A stretch of DNA of 64,000 nt from assembly GCA_032622095.1 (NCBI GenBank), contig CP136066.1, positions 174,095,164 through 174,159,163 of the forward strand, in the 5' to 3' direction. Position numbers and translations under genes: made by a program. Positions within the stretch are counted from its first letter, which is position 1. The number at the start of each line of letters is the position of its first letter. The stretch is from Siphonodentalium dalli. Its lineage: Eukaryota; Mollusca; Scaphopoda; Gadilida; Siphonodentaliidae. The notes below the pieces were generated by a model. The model saw nothing but the letters and a program-made list of their open reading frames with translations. It did no database searches and was not told the origin of the DNA. Below are positions 52,940 to 63,714 of the stretch, one piece after another.

Positions 52940-53175
52940 CGCCCATGTAGCTTGTGACGTCCTGATGTGCATCATGACGTCATTGCGTCTTGATCGGTTT
53001 CCAGAAAGAAATCATTCAATATTGTTCATTTATGAACGATTTATAACCAAAATAAAACCAGATAACAATGCAAATTAAGTATATATGTTGATATAAATTA
53101 CAATTGATGCAACCATTTCATATTATTCCGTGTGCATAGTTTACAGTATGTACTTCCGGTATGACGTAACATATT
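52940..53175. promoter_or_regulatory. cluster of CRE-like sites
   Basis: TGACGTCC (52954), the full CRE palindrome TGACGTCA (52975-52982) and TGACGTAA (53162) lie within about 215 bp of CpG-richer sequence (GTTTTGCGCGCCCATG). CREB/ATF family proteins bind such sites. No transcript start can be placed, so the role is inferred only. Confidence 0.35.
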
Positions 53176-53215
53176 CACGGAAGGACAGACAACAGACAAA
53201 GATCCGCACCGAAAA

Positions 53216-53252
53216 CATTACTTGCGTCCAGCATGGACTGGCGCAAGTAATG
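53216..53252. other. isolated hairpin, 11-bp perfect stem
   Basis: CATTACTTGCG pairs with CGCAAGTAATG across a 15-nt loop in which TCCA can pair with TGGA. It is not part of any repeat family in the window. Confidence 0.55.
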
Positions 53253-53754
53253 ATATCAGACCATCTGAAGATATAACTCTGCAGCACAGATGTCCAAGTC
53301 TACTGCTAATATCATGTGATGTTTATTGTTGAATCTTTATTTTAAATTAGATGCCATAGCCTTATGTATCAGATTATTTGCACATTGGCATAAGAGACAT
53401 CAGAAAATAATATAGCCTTATCAATAGCTAAGTAGTCCAAAGGCAATTGGTGAATTGGATTTAATGTTGCTCCAAACAGATTTACCAGTACATAACACAA
53501 GATTTTGGACCGATTTAATCAAATTTGGTGTGGTGATTCGGGGTACCCTTGGCAGAGTTATAATGGTGTTAGTTTTCAATTTTTTTTAACTTATTTAAAA
53601 AAATTAAAGGGACACATTGGAAATCTTTTTATCATAATCATCAATATCTAAATGAAAACAAATGACAATGTCAATGACATTTTTTTTTATTATTATTATA
53701 AAAGTTACAAATATTTTTTTTTTTAAATCAATTTTTTTCCCCAATTTTTTTCTC
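53253..53754. other. unassigned sequence
   Basis: 53500-53575 is the reverse-oriented counterpart of 16275-16375 (AATCAAATTTGGTGTGGTGA). The rest is AT-rich with poly-T runs. Confidence 0.35.
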
Positions 53755-54125
53755 CTTTAAAATTAATCGGATCAAACCCATATTCGAACTCGATGTGAAA
53801 CTCACATACCAAATTTGGTTCCAATCAGATAAAAAATGTTTGAGTTATGGCAGAATGCGTGAATTCTAAGTTGAAAAAGGGCCATAACTCTGTAACAAAA
53901 TCTCGGATCAAACCCAAATTCGAACTCGATCTGTATTTTGGGCTGAGAAACCCATATACAAAATTTGGTTTCGATCGGATAGAAAATGTTTGAGTTATCG
54001 CATTACTTGTAAAGTGTCTGCAGACAGACAGACAGACGGACAGACAGACAGACGGATGAACGACGAGTGGTCAATCCGGGCAACGACACTATGTTTACCA
54101 TACTATGGTATGGGTAAACATAAAA
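53755..54125 (+). repeat. family E repeat, two units with terminal hairpin
   Basis: Two units (GGGCCATAACTCTG, GATCAAACCCAAATTCGAAC, ACCAAATTTGGTTCC), GACAGACAGACGG tail, TGGTCAATCCGGGCAACGAC, and hairpin ATGTTTACCATAC-TAT-GGTATGGGTAAACAT at 54091-54121. Nearly the same as 59985-60307. Confidence 0.88.
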
Positions 54126-54418
54126 ATATTTATTCAGCAAGAAACTGAATCTAAAATTTTTTTTAGTTTTAAATGTTTTTTTTTTAATTCAAATATTTAA
54201 ATGATCAAAATGCGTGCAAAGCACACAAATGGGCCGCCGCTGAATCAAGGCTATATCTAAGATCAAAATCACACACAGGGGCCACAGGCCCCTAATGCCC
54301 CTTTGTGCAGCAGCCACAGACCCCTCTGATGCTGAATAAAGGCTCACCAAGGCCTGTTTCAGCTAGTGAGTAATATTCCATTTCAATGTATACTTTTATA
54401 AATGAATGGGAGAATCCA

Positions 54419-54884
54419 TTAACCCTTTACCCAACAGAACGGCCCTGTGCCAATGCATTCTCTTATGTATGCGAGTCGACCATAGGTCGCCTCGCATATA
54501 TAAGAGAATGCATTGGCTTAACATATTAAAAATGATAAAATTGTCAAAGAATGTAGAAAAATATTATAAAAATTGTTAAAAAATGTAAGAAAAAATTATA
54601 AAATTGTTATAGAATGTAAGAAAAAATGGTAAAAAGTGTTAGAAGTTAAGTGTTTATTTTAGGCCAATGCATTCTCTTATATATGCGAGGCGACCTATGG
54701 TCGACTCGCATATATAAGAGAATGCATTGGCACAGGGCATAACTGTAACCATCACAATGTGGTCAATGAACCGGTTCCAATGATATCAATATTTGTATGG
54801 TGTTATTGAGACAGACCGAAGATATTTTAGGCTGTTGAAGCTTTATTTGGGCATTTTTGGCCGTTTTGCTGGGTAAAGGGTTAA
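54419..54884 (+). mobile_element. TTAA element, ACCCAACA family, longest linker
   Basis: TTAA-bounded, 466 bp. Two hairpins (about 54447-54516 and 54662-54731). The linker has an extra duplication of AATGTAAGAAAAAATTATAA-type sequence. It lies next to a CTATACTAAATGGATTC fragment (54362-54420) and shares its TTAA. Confidence 0.9.
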
Positions 54885-55386
54885 AAGCTTGCATTAAATG
54901 GTAATTTCAAAAGTCCCTTGTTAGGAAATTGTTAACGACATGATAAAGATTTGCTATATATATTAAAGATAAATTGTCTTGGTTGTAACAGTAGGCCTGG
55001 AAACGTGAATACATATACGTTGTAAACTTTGCCAGTTCTTAGCTAAACATCCATCCATTCTTCAAGCTATCATAGCCACAGGTTAATTAAATAAGACTGA
55101 AGTCAATATGGAAAAGATGCTATCGATCTGATGACGGATGATAACTTCATAACTGCCATGGAAACTGGTGCAGCCAGCTTTATCAATGGCCATATGGGGC
55201 CAGTAAATGGCCAACTTACTCAATTTACCAGTGTTTACAGATGAGTATTGGATAATGGATGTGAAATTCCACCACTAGACTGATCCATTAAATATATCTA
55301 ACATTATTTACACAAAGGATTAATGCTATCTGACAAGACCTATTACCATAAAATGGAAGCAATGAGCTGCAGAACAAAAATTTTGC
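54885..55386. other. unassigned sequence
   Basis: No exon or repeat recognised. Confidence 0.3.
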
Positions 55387-55611
55387 TAGATGATGACGTA
55401 AATTAGAAACAATTACAGTAATGCTCTAAGTAATCGACTCCTTAACCACAGCAGAAATATGGGTAACTTTTCACACCGAGAGCTTTCCGATGAATGGCAA
55501 CAAGCCATATTTCCGACTAAATCCTGAAAAGTTACCCATAATTCTGCTGTGGTTAAGAAGTCGATTACTTAGAGCATTACTATAGATGATGACGTAAATT
55601 AGAAACGATTA
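55387..55611. mobile_element. family B MITE with a 29-bp flanking duplication
   Basis: The MITE (55416-55582, CAGTAATGCTCTAAGTAATC to GAGCATTAC) is the short-arm form. Its two flanks, 55387-55415 and 55583-55611, are the same 29 bp (TAGATGATGACGTAAATTAG...), with one difference. That is much longer than the 2-bp TA duplication of this element type. Confidence 0.88.
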
Positions 55612-56040
55612 CTGTATACACCCATCAGTAAGCCCGGGGGGGGGGGGGGAGGCTTTGACACATAAACTTGGGACTGAGCTTACCTTAGAGGACCCCCACA
55701 TGCAAAATCACAGTTTGCATTCATAGTGCCAATCTAATTTCGTGTATTATATGAATCATTATGTATATTATGATGTTTAATGAAAATAATTTATTTTGTG
55801 TTTTATTATGTTAGATAAATATTTAAAATAAGACACAAAGATCATTTTATATTGAAATACAGCATTTTGTGTTTTGTGAAACACAATGGGGCAGGTTGAA
55901 TTAATGAGTTTGCAATGGAAGTTATCCAGAGTAATGATATTTTTGTGCATGAATTTTTTGTAATCTTCATTCAGAGTTAACCTGACATCAACCTGACATA
56001 TAAACGCGAGAGCACAAGACCTCGACTCACTTACTCAGAA
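55612..56040. other. unassigned sequence with a G run
   Basis: G run of 11 at about 55635. A TATAAA motif at about 56000 lies 30 bp before a possible start in GACCTCGACTCACTTAC, but no gene is attached. Otherwise AT-rich. Confidence 0.3.
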
Positions 56041-56737
56041 TTTTTTTTCGATTGCTGATCGTGACAAACACCTGAAGAGCTTAACCCAAGCGAAATCAGT
56101 AAACCTACTAAACTATAAACATAGTGAAGTGTACCAAATACTCATTACCTAAGTTATCATACTTAACAAGCAATTTACTTACGAGACTCAACTCTACAAA
56201 CGCTATACTAAGACAGTTAGGCTTCCCTTGCCAAATTTTAATCTTGTAACTAATCACCCCGACTACTAAGTTACTATATGACTACACAAATCACACCCGC
56301 ACAATCATCCAACGATTTACGGCTCACCACAGACACAAAAGTCGGAAAAATCCGACACAGGTGAACCAAACTCGAACAAGGATAATAGGAACGCAAAACG
56401 AAGGCGTGTCCTATCACATCACGCCAGAAAACATGATACACCTCCACACATGGAAACCAATATCCCCCTTCACAAAATTCCTTCATACAAGGCCAGGACC
56501 CATCACCTATCTTTTTAAACTCTTACAACAAGAATCCAACAACACATCAGGGATATACTAAATGCTCACTAAAGCTAGCCAGCAAATACATCTACCACTC
56601 ACGTCATGTCACATGTCTCAAACACTGACTCAGACATGGAGCACAATACTCGACGTCCGCGAAACAATATAAAACTGGATGTTCCTACTAAGGACAATAT
56701 ATCCAGAGGGCATGAACAGGTCAGACACCTTATGGTG
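56041..56737 (+). other. C-rich, G-poor block starting with a hammerhead-like core
   Basis: CTGAAGA (56072-56078), GCTT, AACCC, AAGC, GAAA (56092-56095) fits the conserved core of a hammerhead ribozyme with a 4-bp stem II. From 56250 to 56700 C strongly exceeds G, unlike the surroundings. A plus frame at 56361-56561 is unrecognised. A Penelope-like or other retroelement remnant is one possibility. Confidence 0.35.
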
Positions 56738-57386
56738 AATAATATTAATCTCTGAGATAGAGAGAGCTCTAAAGTTATTATTTTGACTTATGGATAATAA
56801 CTTTATATAGTATCAACTGGATAACATGTAATTTTGGTATTTGGGTATACTATATACAGAGACAGGTCGGGTCCATATTCTGGGACCGCTGGCCAACTTC
56901 GACCATATATAGCTATGGCCCCATTTTGTTGGTATTCTCTCCCTTGTTCATCTCCCTATGAGGTGTTTGGTGGGTTCAACTGAATTGGCTGGAATTTGGT
57001 CTGGAAATTTACTGGACTAATAAACGGGTAAAGTTAGGATTTGGAATCCGCCCGACCAATTTTAACATGAGTTATACACGTTGTTGATTCGTTTCCGGCG
57101 AATATGCCACATCATGGATAAAGAGCGTCTGCGTTTTTAGTTGGTTTTTATACGAGAATATGATAAAGAGCGATTAATCCAAGGTAGTCTAGACTGGTAT
57201 ATTCTATGTTTTTGTTACTCTTATCATGACATTTGTAAACTGCCGCAAGGTAGACTGCTCTGGATACCATTAGTGATGTTCCACTACCGGAATCCAAGAC
57301 AGGGGTGCCTCAACTGTGGAACCGGGATACGAGCATCCCTCTGCTCATATGTTTATGGGTATCACAAAAATAATATTAATCTCTGA
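56738..57386. repeat. 610-bp block between 18-bp direct repeats
   Basis: AATAATATTAATCTCTGA occurs at 56738-56755 and 57369-57386. The block between them looks different in composition from its flanks and contains an unrecognised 81-codon frame. An 18-bp duplication would suit a target-primed retroposed insertion. Confidence 0.5.
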
Positions 57387-57530
57387 CATCAATGTATAAT
57401 CGCCCTCTAAGTTCTAAAAATGGGGTGGGCTTATCTTCAGGGATGGGATTACTGATGAGTGTACACAGTATGAAAATTCAAGCAAGAGCAAGAATGAAAA
57501 CATGGGATTTATCAAGTACATATTAAAGTG
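57387..57530. other. unassigned sequence
   Basis: Nothing recognised. Confidence 0.3.
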
Positions 57531-57920
57531 ATGAGAAACACTCCGGTATATGGGTATATGTTGATAAAATAGAAATGGAGAATAATCTTTCTCAAAGTAG
57601 TAATTTTTACAAATATTAATTCCAAATTGACAACAAGCACCGTCATTCTTATGTATTAATTAAATACAGTGACTATCGATGGCGAAATTGTTTTCGTTAG
57701 TTTATCGCAGATAGTTGCATCCCGAATCGAGAAGTAAATATTTACAATTGTGCGCAGTTCAGACGATGTTTTCTATGGAGTGGTAAGGTCAATTTGTTTG
57801 GAATTTTCGGCGATTTACTAGAATGCTACATTCTTCCAGTTGGCATAGCACATGAATACTAACTTATTAGTTGCATGGACCCAAATACATAATACACAAG
57901 TACATAATATGTCTTTAATA
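57530..57920 (-). repeat. dispersed repeat, inverted partner of 9.1-9.48 kb
   Basis: Reads AAAGTGATGAGAAACACTCC ... CGAATCGAGAAGTAAATATT ... CTACATTCTTCCAGTTGGC ... ACAAGTACATAATATGTC, the complement of the left copy with perhaps 15 percent differences. Confidence 0.65.
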
Positions 57921-58294
57921 TGTAGAGAGAGAGGTGACTAAAAGTCATTCTTAGAGGACCTAGCATTTCCAGTTCAAAGACCGAGACATAATATTGATGA
58001 TTTGGTACATGTGTGTCAGGTTGGGTATACTGTGGTCGAGTAGATTAAGGTGGAAATTGACCAAATTCACTGAAACTCATGCATGCAAGCATTGATTTAA
58101 TTTTTAATAAGGATAGCTTTTTTTTTAACTCTGTAAAAATTCGTCAGAATGTGACCAAATTCAAACTTGGCCTTTGACTTCTGAAATTTGAACACATACC
58201 AAATATCAAGAGATTCAGTTGAATTTAAAAACAATCAGATAACTAAACCAAAATAATCTGCACATTTTAAGTCGACAAGGACCATAACTCTGGG
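57921..58294 (+). repeat. diverged family E-like sequence
   Basis: Contains TCAAACTTGGCCTTTGACTT, ACACATACCAAATATCAAGA, AAAAACAATCAGATAACTAA and GACAAGGACCATAACTCTGG, a weak relative of family E. Confidence 0.5.
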
Positions 58295-58350
58295 AAACGA
58301 GAGGCCGATCACGATCGGCAGATGTTTAACCCATACCTTGGCGATAGTGA
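58295..58350. repeat. invariant 53-bp block, copy 2
   Basis: Same as 18295-18350 over the whole length. Here it lies inside a family E-like sequence, directly after ACCATAACTCTGGG and before CTAGCCATAACTG. Confidence 0.85.
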
Positions 58351-59984
58351 CTAGCCATAACTGATAATTTGTCAAAGATATGATCACAGGAATTAATCCA
58401 TATATCAGTACCCAACTTGAAATCAAAAGCTCAAATAATTTGTCTTAAGAAAGGGTTAAAGTATTTGGGTTGGGGGAGGAGTAGTTTTAAATCTCATAAC
58501 TCTGTCCCTATTCACACAAGGACCTCTCACTGTGAGATCCAATGGTTTAGTGATTTCAGAGGACATGTTTAGGAGTTTAAGTTAATTCATTGGAAGCAAA
58601 AGTGATAAATCCCTATTTTTGCCACTTTTGACATGCCAGATATTCAAAATTTATTATTCACTTCTAAAGAGAAATTATAATTGTTGACAAGCCAGACTGC
58701 TTAGAACGACATATATGTATGGGATTCCATCTCGTATTTAAATGGTACTTTAATTACCCCCCCCCCCCCTTCCCGCATTCTCCCCAGTTATTTGTTTATC
58801 AAACATGGACAGATATAAGATCAGATCTGACCTGTGTATTAAATAAGATTAAGTTTTTCATAACAGGGGTGTATGTTTTTCAAAAATATATGTAGTTTAT
58901 ACAATTCAAAAGTATTATCTATATAATGTTATACAGACATAATATGATGGGGATGACCACTAAATCGTTCATATAAAAGAAAGTAAGTTAGCCCTCATTT
59001 GAATGGTTTCACACATTACAATGTTTTACAAGTAGCTTGGGCACTAAAGCCACAACCTTCAATGTTAATCTTCTAAGTGCTCTGTGGCCCCTAAAATCAA
59101 TCAACCATGAAAATGTGAACAAATGGGAAAATAAGGTTCCTGGAATACTAACATCTACCATATTGATTTTCAAAACAAGTCATCACTTACAATAGTCATG
59201 TATATTTATCTGCCTGTTTCCCCATTGCATAGATAAATCAAATTGGCTATCAGCTGTTGTTTTAATTTTGAAAGCACGTGTCTGAAGGGTTAATATATTT
59301 TTCAAAAATCAATTAATCAGTCAATACCAAAATTGATAGAAGTGTGCAAAGATACCCAATATATATTAAGAGATATGAGGAAGAGTCCATGTACATTATA
59401 GCATGTGTCTATGGAAACCTTGGAAAGGGTTAATTATTTTTGAAGCAAATTAATGGAATTTAGAAGACACTTATATAGGTGAGGGGGCCCTTATCTCATC
59501 CTGTAATGAAATTTCAAGAATAGGAAAAACACCTGTCTTGTGCTGCCATTAATCAATTTGACAGTTAGAATAAACAAACAGCCAGCCACCAGTGTTGTTT
59601 ATCTTGCTTGACCCACCAGAGCTCTGTATCATATGTCATCACTCATTTCATAACAGATTTCACTTGGAATGACAACATCTATAAAAATCCTCTGATATAC
59701 TCTGGATGTTGGATTACATGGTAATTTATTGATATCATTATATTACATGAAACTATTGCAATAAAATCTTCATATTTTCAAAACAGGATATCACACGGAT
59801 TCACACCTAATTAATCGTATAAAACTAAAATAAATGAAAGTGTCAATTTTTTTTTATTATTTAAATTTTTTTTTTATTGTTATTAAAGTTCAAACACAAA
59901 ATTTAATATCTGTATATGCTAAATTTAGCAAGGAGCTAAATCTAAAAAAAATGAATTTAAAAAAAAAAAAAAAATTCTCGAAAA
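58351..59984. repeat. old diverged repeats
   Basis: 58440-58720 and 59280-59460 contain AGGGTTAA plus AATCAGTCAATACCAAAATT and GATATGAGG, relatives of the units at 61.7-63.6 kb. 58760 has a C run of 10. No exon recognised; reading frames are short. Confidence 0.4.
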
Positions 59985-60307
59985 AGGGTCATAACTCCTT
60001 TAAAATTAATCGGATCAAACCCATGTTTGAGTTATGGCAGAATGCGTGAATTCTAAGTTGAAAAAGGGCCATAACTCTGTAACAAAATCTCGGATCAAAC
60101 CCAAATTCGAACTCGATCTGTATTTTGGGCTGAGAAACCCATATACAAAATTTGGTTTCGATCGGATAAAAAATGTTTGAGTTATCGCATTACTCGTAAA
60201 GTGTCTACGGACAGACGGACAGACGGACAGACAGACGGACCAACGACGAGTGGTCAATCCGGGCAACGACACTATGTTTACCATACTATGGTATGGGTAA
60301 ACATAAA
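59985..60307 (+). repeat. family E repeat with terminal hairpin
   Basis: GGGTCATAACTCC, two units as at 53755-54125, tail of GACGGACAGACGGACAGAC, then the hairpin at 60274-60304 with the same arms as at 54091. The closest copy to 53755-54125. Confidence 0.88.
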
Positions 60308-61100
60308 AATGGGCGGACCAAATCCAAATTCGAACTGTATCATCATGTGGTTAATCCACATACCAAATTTAAAAACAATCAGATTACAAAAACTTAAATT
60401 ATCATCCGGAAATCAAAATAATCGGCAAATTCTAAGTCTACAAGGTCCATAACTCTGGCAAAAATGGGCGGACCAATCCCATATTCGAACTTGACCTGTA
60501 TTATGAGCTCATAAACTCAAATTTGGTTTCGATCTGATAATCCAAAATAAAGTTATCAGGAAACTTTCCGAATGGATGCATGGCCAGACAGATTATAAGT
60601 CGAAAAGGTGCCGTAAATCCGGCAAAAATGCGTGGACCAAACCCATATCCGAACATAACCTGTGTTTTGAGCTGATAAACTCACATACCAAATTTGGTTT
60701 GATCCAATAGCTCAAAATAAAGTTCTCATCTGGCAACTTTCTGCATGGACGCACAGATTCTAAGTCGAAAAGGGCCATAACTCCAGCAGAAATGGGGCAA
60801 ACTTATATTCAAACTTGACCTGTGCTTTGAGCTCATAAGCTCACATACCAAATTTGGTTTCGATCAGATAGCCCAAAATAAAGTTCACATCCGGCAACTT
60901 TCTGCATGGACGCACAGCACAGATTCTTAGTCGAAAAAGGCCACAACTCCAGCAAAAATTCGCGAACCGAACCCATATTCGAACATGATCTGTGCATTGA
61001 CCTGATAAACTTACATACCAAATTTGGTTTCGATCCAATAGCCCAAATAAAGTTCTCATTCTGAAACTTTCCACATTGACGGATGGACACCAGACATTTT
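60308..61100 (+). repeat. family E tandem units, about 140-160 bp, five copies
   Basis: Repeated GGCCATAACTC, AAAAATGGGCGGACCAA, CATATTCGAACTTGACCTGT, GAGCTCATAAACTCACATAC, CCAAATTTGGTTTCGATC, AATAAAGTTATCAG. Long minus frames through the units share residues like SKPNLVCKF but reflect the repeat only. A G run of 19 follows at about 61122. Confidence 0.82.
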
Positions 61101-61230
61101 AATAGTCATCCACAAAAAAATTGGGGGGGGGGGGGGGGGGAAATAAACTACCTTAGTGAGATAACTGAAAAACAATATTGATCAGCTTGCAGTTTGCTAT
61201 GAATGCTACAACAAGTCTACTGCATATGTG

Positions 61231-61353
61231 ACCCGCCATATCAAATCCAGTCGGAAGTCGGGATATTTTTACCCTGTGCCAATGCATTCTCTTATATATG
61301 CGAGTCGACCATAGCTGGCCTCGCATACATAAGAGAATGCATTGGCCTAACAA
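61231..61353. repeat. left arm of a 2.6-kb inverted repeat, with hairpin module C
   Basis: ACCCGCCATATCAAATCCAG, TCGGAAGTCGGGATATTTTT, hairpin 61278-61346, GGCCTAACAATTTTTTA. The complement of this whole series is at about 63715-63840. The two may be termini of one element or two separate inverted copies. Confidence 0.7.
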
Positions 61354-61500
61354 TTTTTTACAATTTTAATAATTTGTTCTTGTATTCTTTAACAATTTTA
61401 TAATTTCATCCATACAGAGCCCCAGACAAACATGAGCAGACGCCACTCTTCTATATGCTTCTATATATGTGTGGGGCTCCCTGCAGGGTAATGGATGTTT
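61354..61500. mobile_element. GAGCCCCAGACA tail of hairpin element
   Basis: Almost identical to 8445-8600, with the GAGCCCCA/TGGGGCTC stem and CTCCCTGCAGGGTAATGG at its end. Confidence 0.7.
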
Positions 61501-61539
61501 TTTATTTTATGTCCTAAAAATTGTAAGAAACATTTATTT

Positions 61540-61592
61540 AAACGAGAGGCCGATCACGATCGGCAGATGTTTAACCCATACCTTGGCGATAG
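61540..61592. repeat. invariant 53-bp block, copy 3
   Basis: AAACGAGAGG to GGCGATAG, identical to copies 1 and 2 and here diverging directly after GATAG (GAGATC in place of TGA). The flanks are unlike those of the other two copies. Confidence 0.85.
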
Positions 61593-62994
61593 AGATCTTT
61601 TTATGAGTGCAAGAATTTCAACAATTCACAGCGTACTATTATTTATTAGTTTCATAGTGGAATCAGACATATTGAGCAACTTGCTCATTTAAACACAATA
61701 GGAACATGGATATGACATTCAATTTCAACCTATTCGGTCACTCCAACAGAGATACATGTATGTGTGATAGATTGATAAAGATAATTATACCCAAACACAG
61801 TCAGACAGATGCACCATAGCTGTTAAAGATATAATTGTTACAATATTAACATCATAATAACTCTATTTATTTACTTCTTACAATGGAACCTGAGTCATAA
61901 CAGATTATGTTGTTGTGTTAGCTGCATAGTAAAAGTTATGGGATGATTGAGATTAGAGACCAACAAACACCTGAACATCTATATAAGTGAGGGGTGTATA
62001 GACCTTGATATAAAATTTAGTTTGATAATGGTTGGATATAAAATATTTTAATACAGAATTATCAGATAACTAAAGGAGAGATATGAGAAGGGTCAAATTG
62101 AAAATATTAGAGTCATAAAATTGGATCGCGTACAGTATACATGTACCTATGGTTAATTTTATTCTAAGCTGATCATTGGAAAGATACAATGTCTGTAACA
62201 GCAGAAATATTATTAAATATTGGGTTAATATTCTCAAAACCATTCAATCAATACCAAAATCTATACACATGAAGAATGTGTCACAATCAACCTGAATGAG
62301 ATTATAACAGTGATTGGGTGAAAAATATTTGACCAATAAGTCAGCTTCAAGAATACCAGAACCATTATTATTATCCTGCAGCCCAAATGCAATAGAGGGA
62401 ATTTCAAAATAAGATATATCCTCAAATGATGAATATTCAATTGGTGGCTTATAATTAATAGAAATTCTTAGTGAACCTGGCCCAAGGCGAAAGAGATAAT
62501 TTAAAATCTGCCTATCAGATATGATGTGTCTATGGAATAGGTTAATTTTAATCCTGAAATACATGCAAGTGAAAAGTGGATCACGATCAACCTGGACATA
62601 GAATAGGAGAATGAACATATGATGTGTGGAGAGTGTTAATCATTTTCAATGACATCATATGATGGAACTAATGTGTGGATAAATTTTTTTCTCAAAATAA
62701 GACAACAGTGTCTCTGTAAACAACAATTCTCTAACAGCCATGCTCCAGAACATCCTTCACATGGACAATGGACTATTTGTATTAATGCCATGAACATGTT
62801 TCAACAGGTTGGGTTAAATTACTATTGCACACAAACTGGAGTAAAGTATCATCAATCACTTAAATTTGACAGCTCTGTGAGCAGCAGTGGTTTAGCAAAG
62901 AGTATCCAGTGTCATTTTCTGATTCCAATAAAGCAGATTACTGTGTAAAGTTGTTTGTCTTAAATTCTCACAGGGCATATACAATAGGTAGTAA
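61593..62994. repeat. old tandem repeats (AATACCAAAATCTATAC units)
   Basis: Diverged units of about 130-290 bp with GGGTTAAT, CAATCAATACCAAAATCTAT, GTGTCACAATCAACCTG and AGATATGAG. A 124-codon minus frame across 62244-62618 reflects two such units. A plus frame at 62649-62948 is unrecognised. Confidence 0.45.
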
Positions 62995-63706
62995 ATTACT
63001 TGAATTATAAAGGGCCATAACTCTGTTAAAATATATCGGATCAAACCCAAATTTGAACTTGATCTGTATTTCGGGGTGAGGACCACATGTACCAAATTTG
63101 GTGTAGATCAGATGAAAAATGTTTTGAGTCATAGCAGCTTACGTGAGTTCTAAGTAAACATAAGTTTGAAAAGGGTTAATTAAACGATACCAAAAACCAT
63201 ACAGATAAAGAACGTGCTAAGAAAAACCTTGGTAAGAAATATGAGGCATATCAGAAGAAAACAGTTTGACTTAGATGCATCAGATAGCATTTGTGTGCAG
63301 GGTTAATTATTTTCTAAACCGATCAACCGATCGATACCAAAAACTATACAGGTGAGGGGTGTGTCATTATAAACCTACATATCAAATATGAAAACAATCG
63401 GACAAAAACTACTTTGGTTACAGCATCGGATAGCTCATGCCTATGTGCGGATGCAAAGTGTTAATAATTTCTAAACCAATCAACCGATCGATACCAAAAA
63501 CTATACAGGTGAGGAGTGTGTCATCATAAACATGCACATAAAATTTTAACAAGATCCGATAAAAAATATTCAAGTAAATGAATCGGATAGCAAGTGTCTA
63601 CGGACAGACGGACGGACGGACAGACAGACGGACGGACGAACGACGGATGGTTGATCCGGACGTCGGCATTATGTGTACCATACATGGTATGGGTACACAT
63701 AAAAAC
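62995..63706 (+). repeat. family E unit, GATCGATACCAAAAACTA units and terminal hairpin
   Basis: One GGGCCATAACTCTG unit, then three units of about 140 bp with AACCGATCGATACCAAAAAC, TATACAGGTGAGGGGTGTG and AATCGGACAAAAACTAC. A GACGGACGGACGGACAGAC tail and hairpin ATGTGTACCATAC-AT-GGTATGGGTACACAT (63671-63700) end it, linking the two repeat types. Confidence 0.83.
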
Positions 63707-63714
63707 ATGATAAA

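Noticed and set aside
60593..61090. Minus frames sharing SKPNLVCKF / LWPFSTKN-like residues, suggestive of a repeated protein domain
   Set aside because: They reflect tandem family E units; the same frames are broken elsewhere and no start or splice structure is consistent.
61122..61140. Long G runs here, at 32740 and 55635, and a C run at 58760 as possible quadruplex sites
   Set aside because: Single homopolymer runs are common sequencing or assembly trouble spots and do not form the four-tract pattern by themselves with evidence.
62244..62618. A 124-codon minus frame
   Set aside because: Its two halves resemble each other because it crosses two old repeat units; no start context or splice sites.
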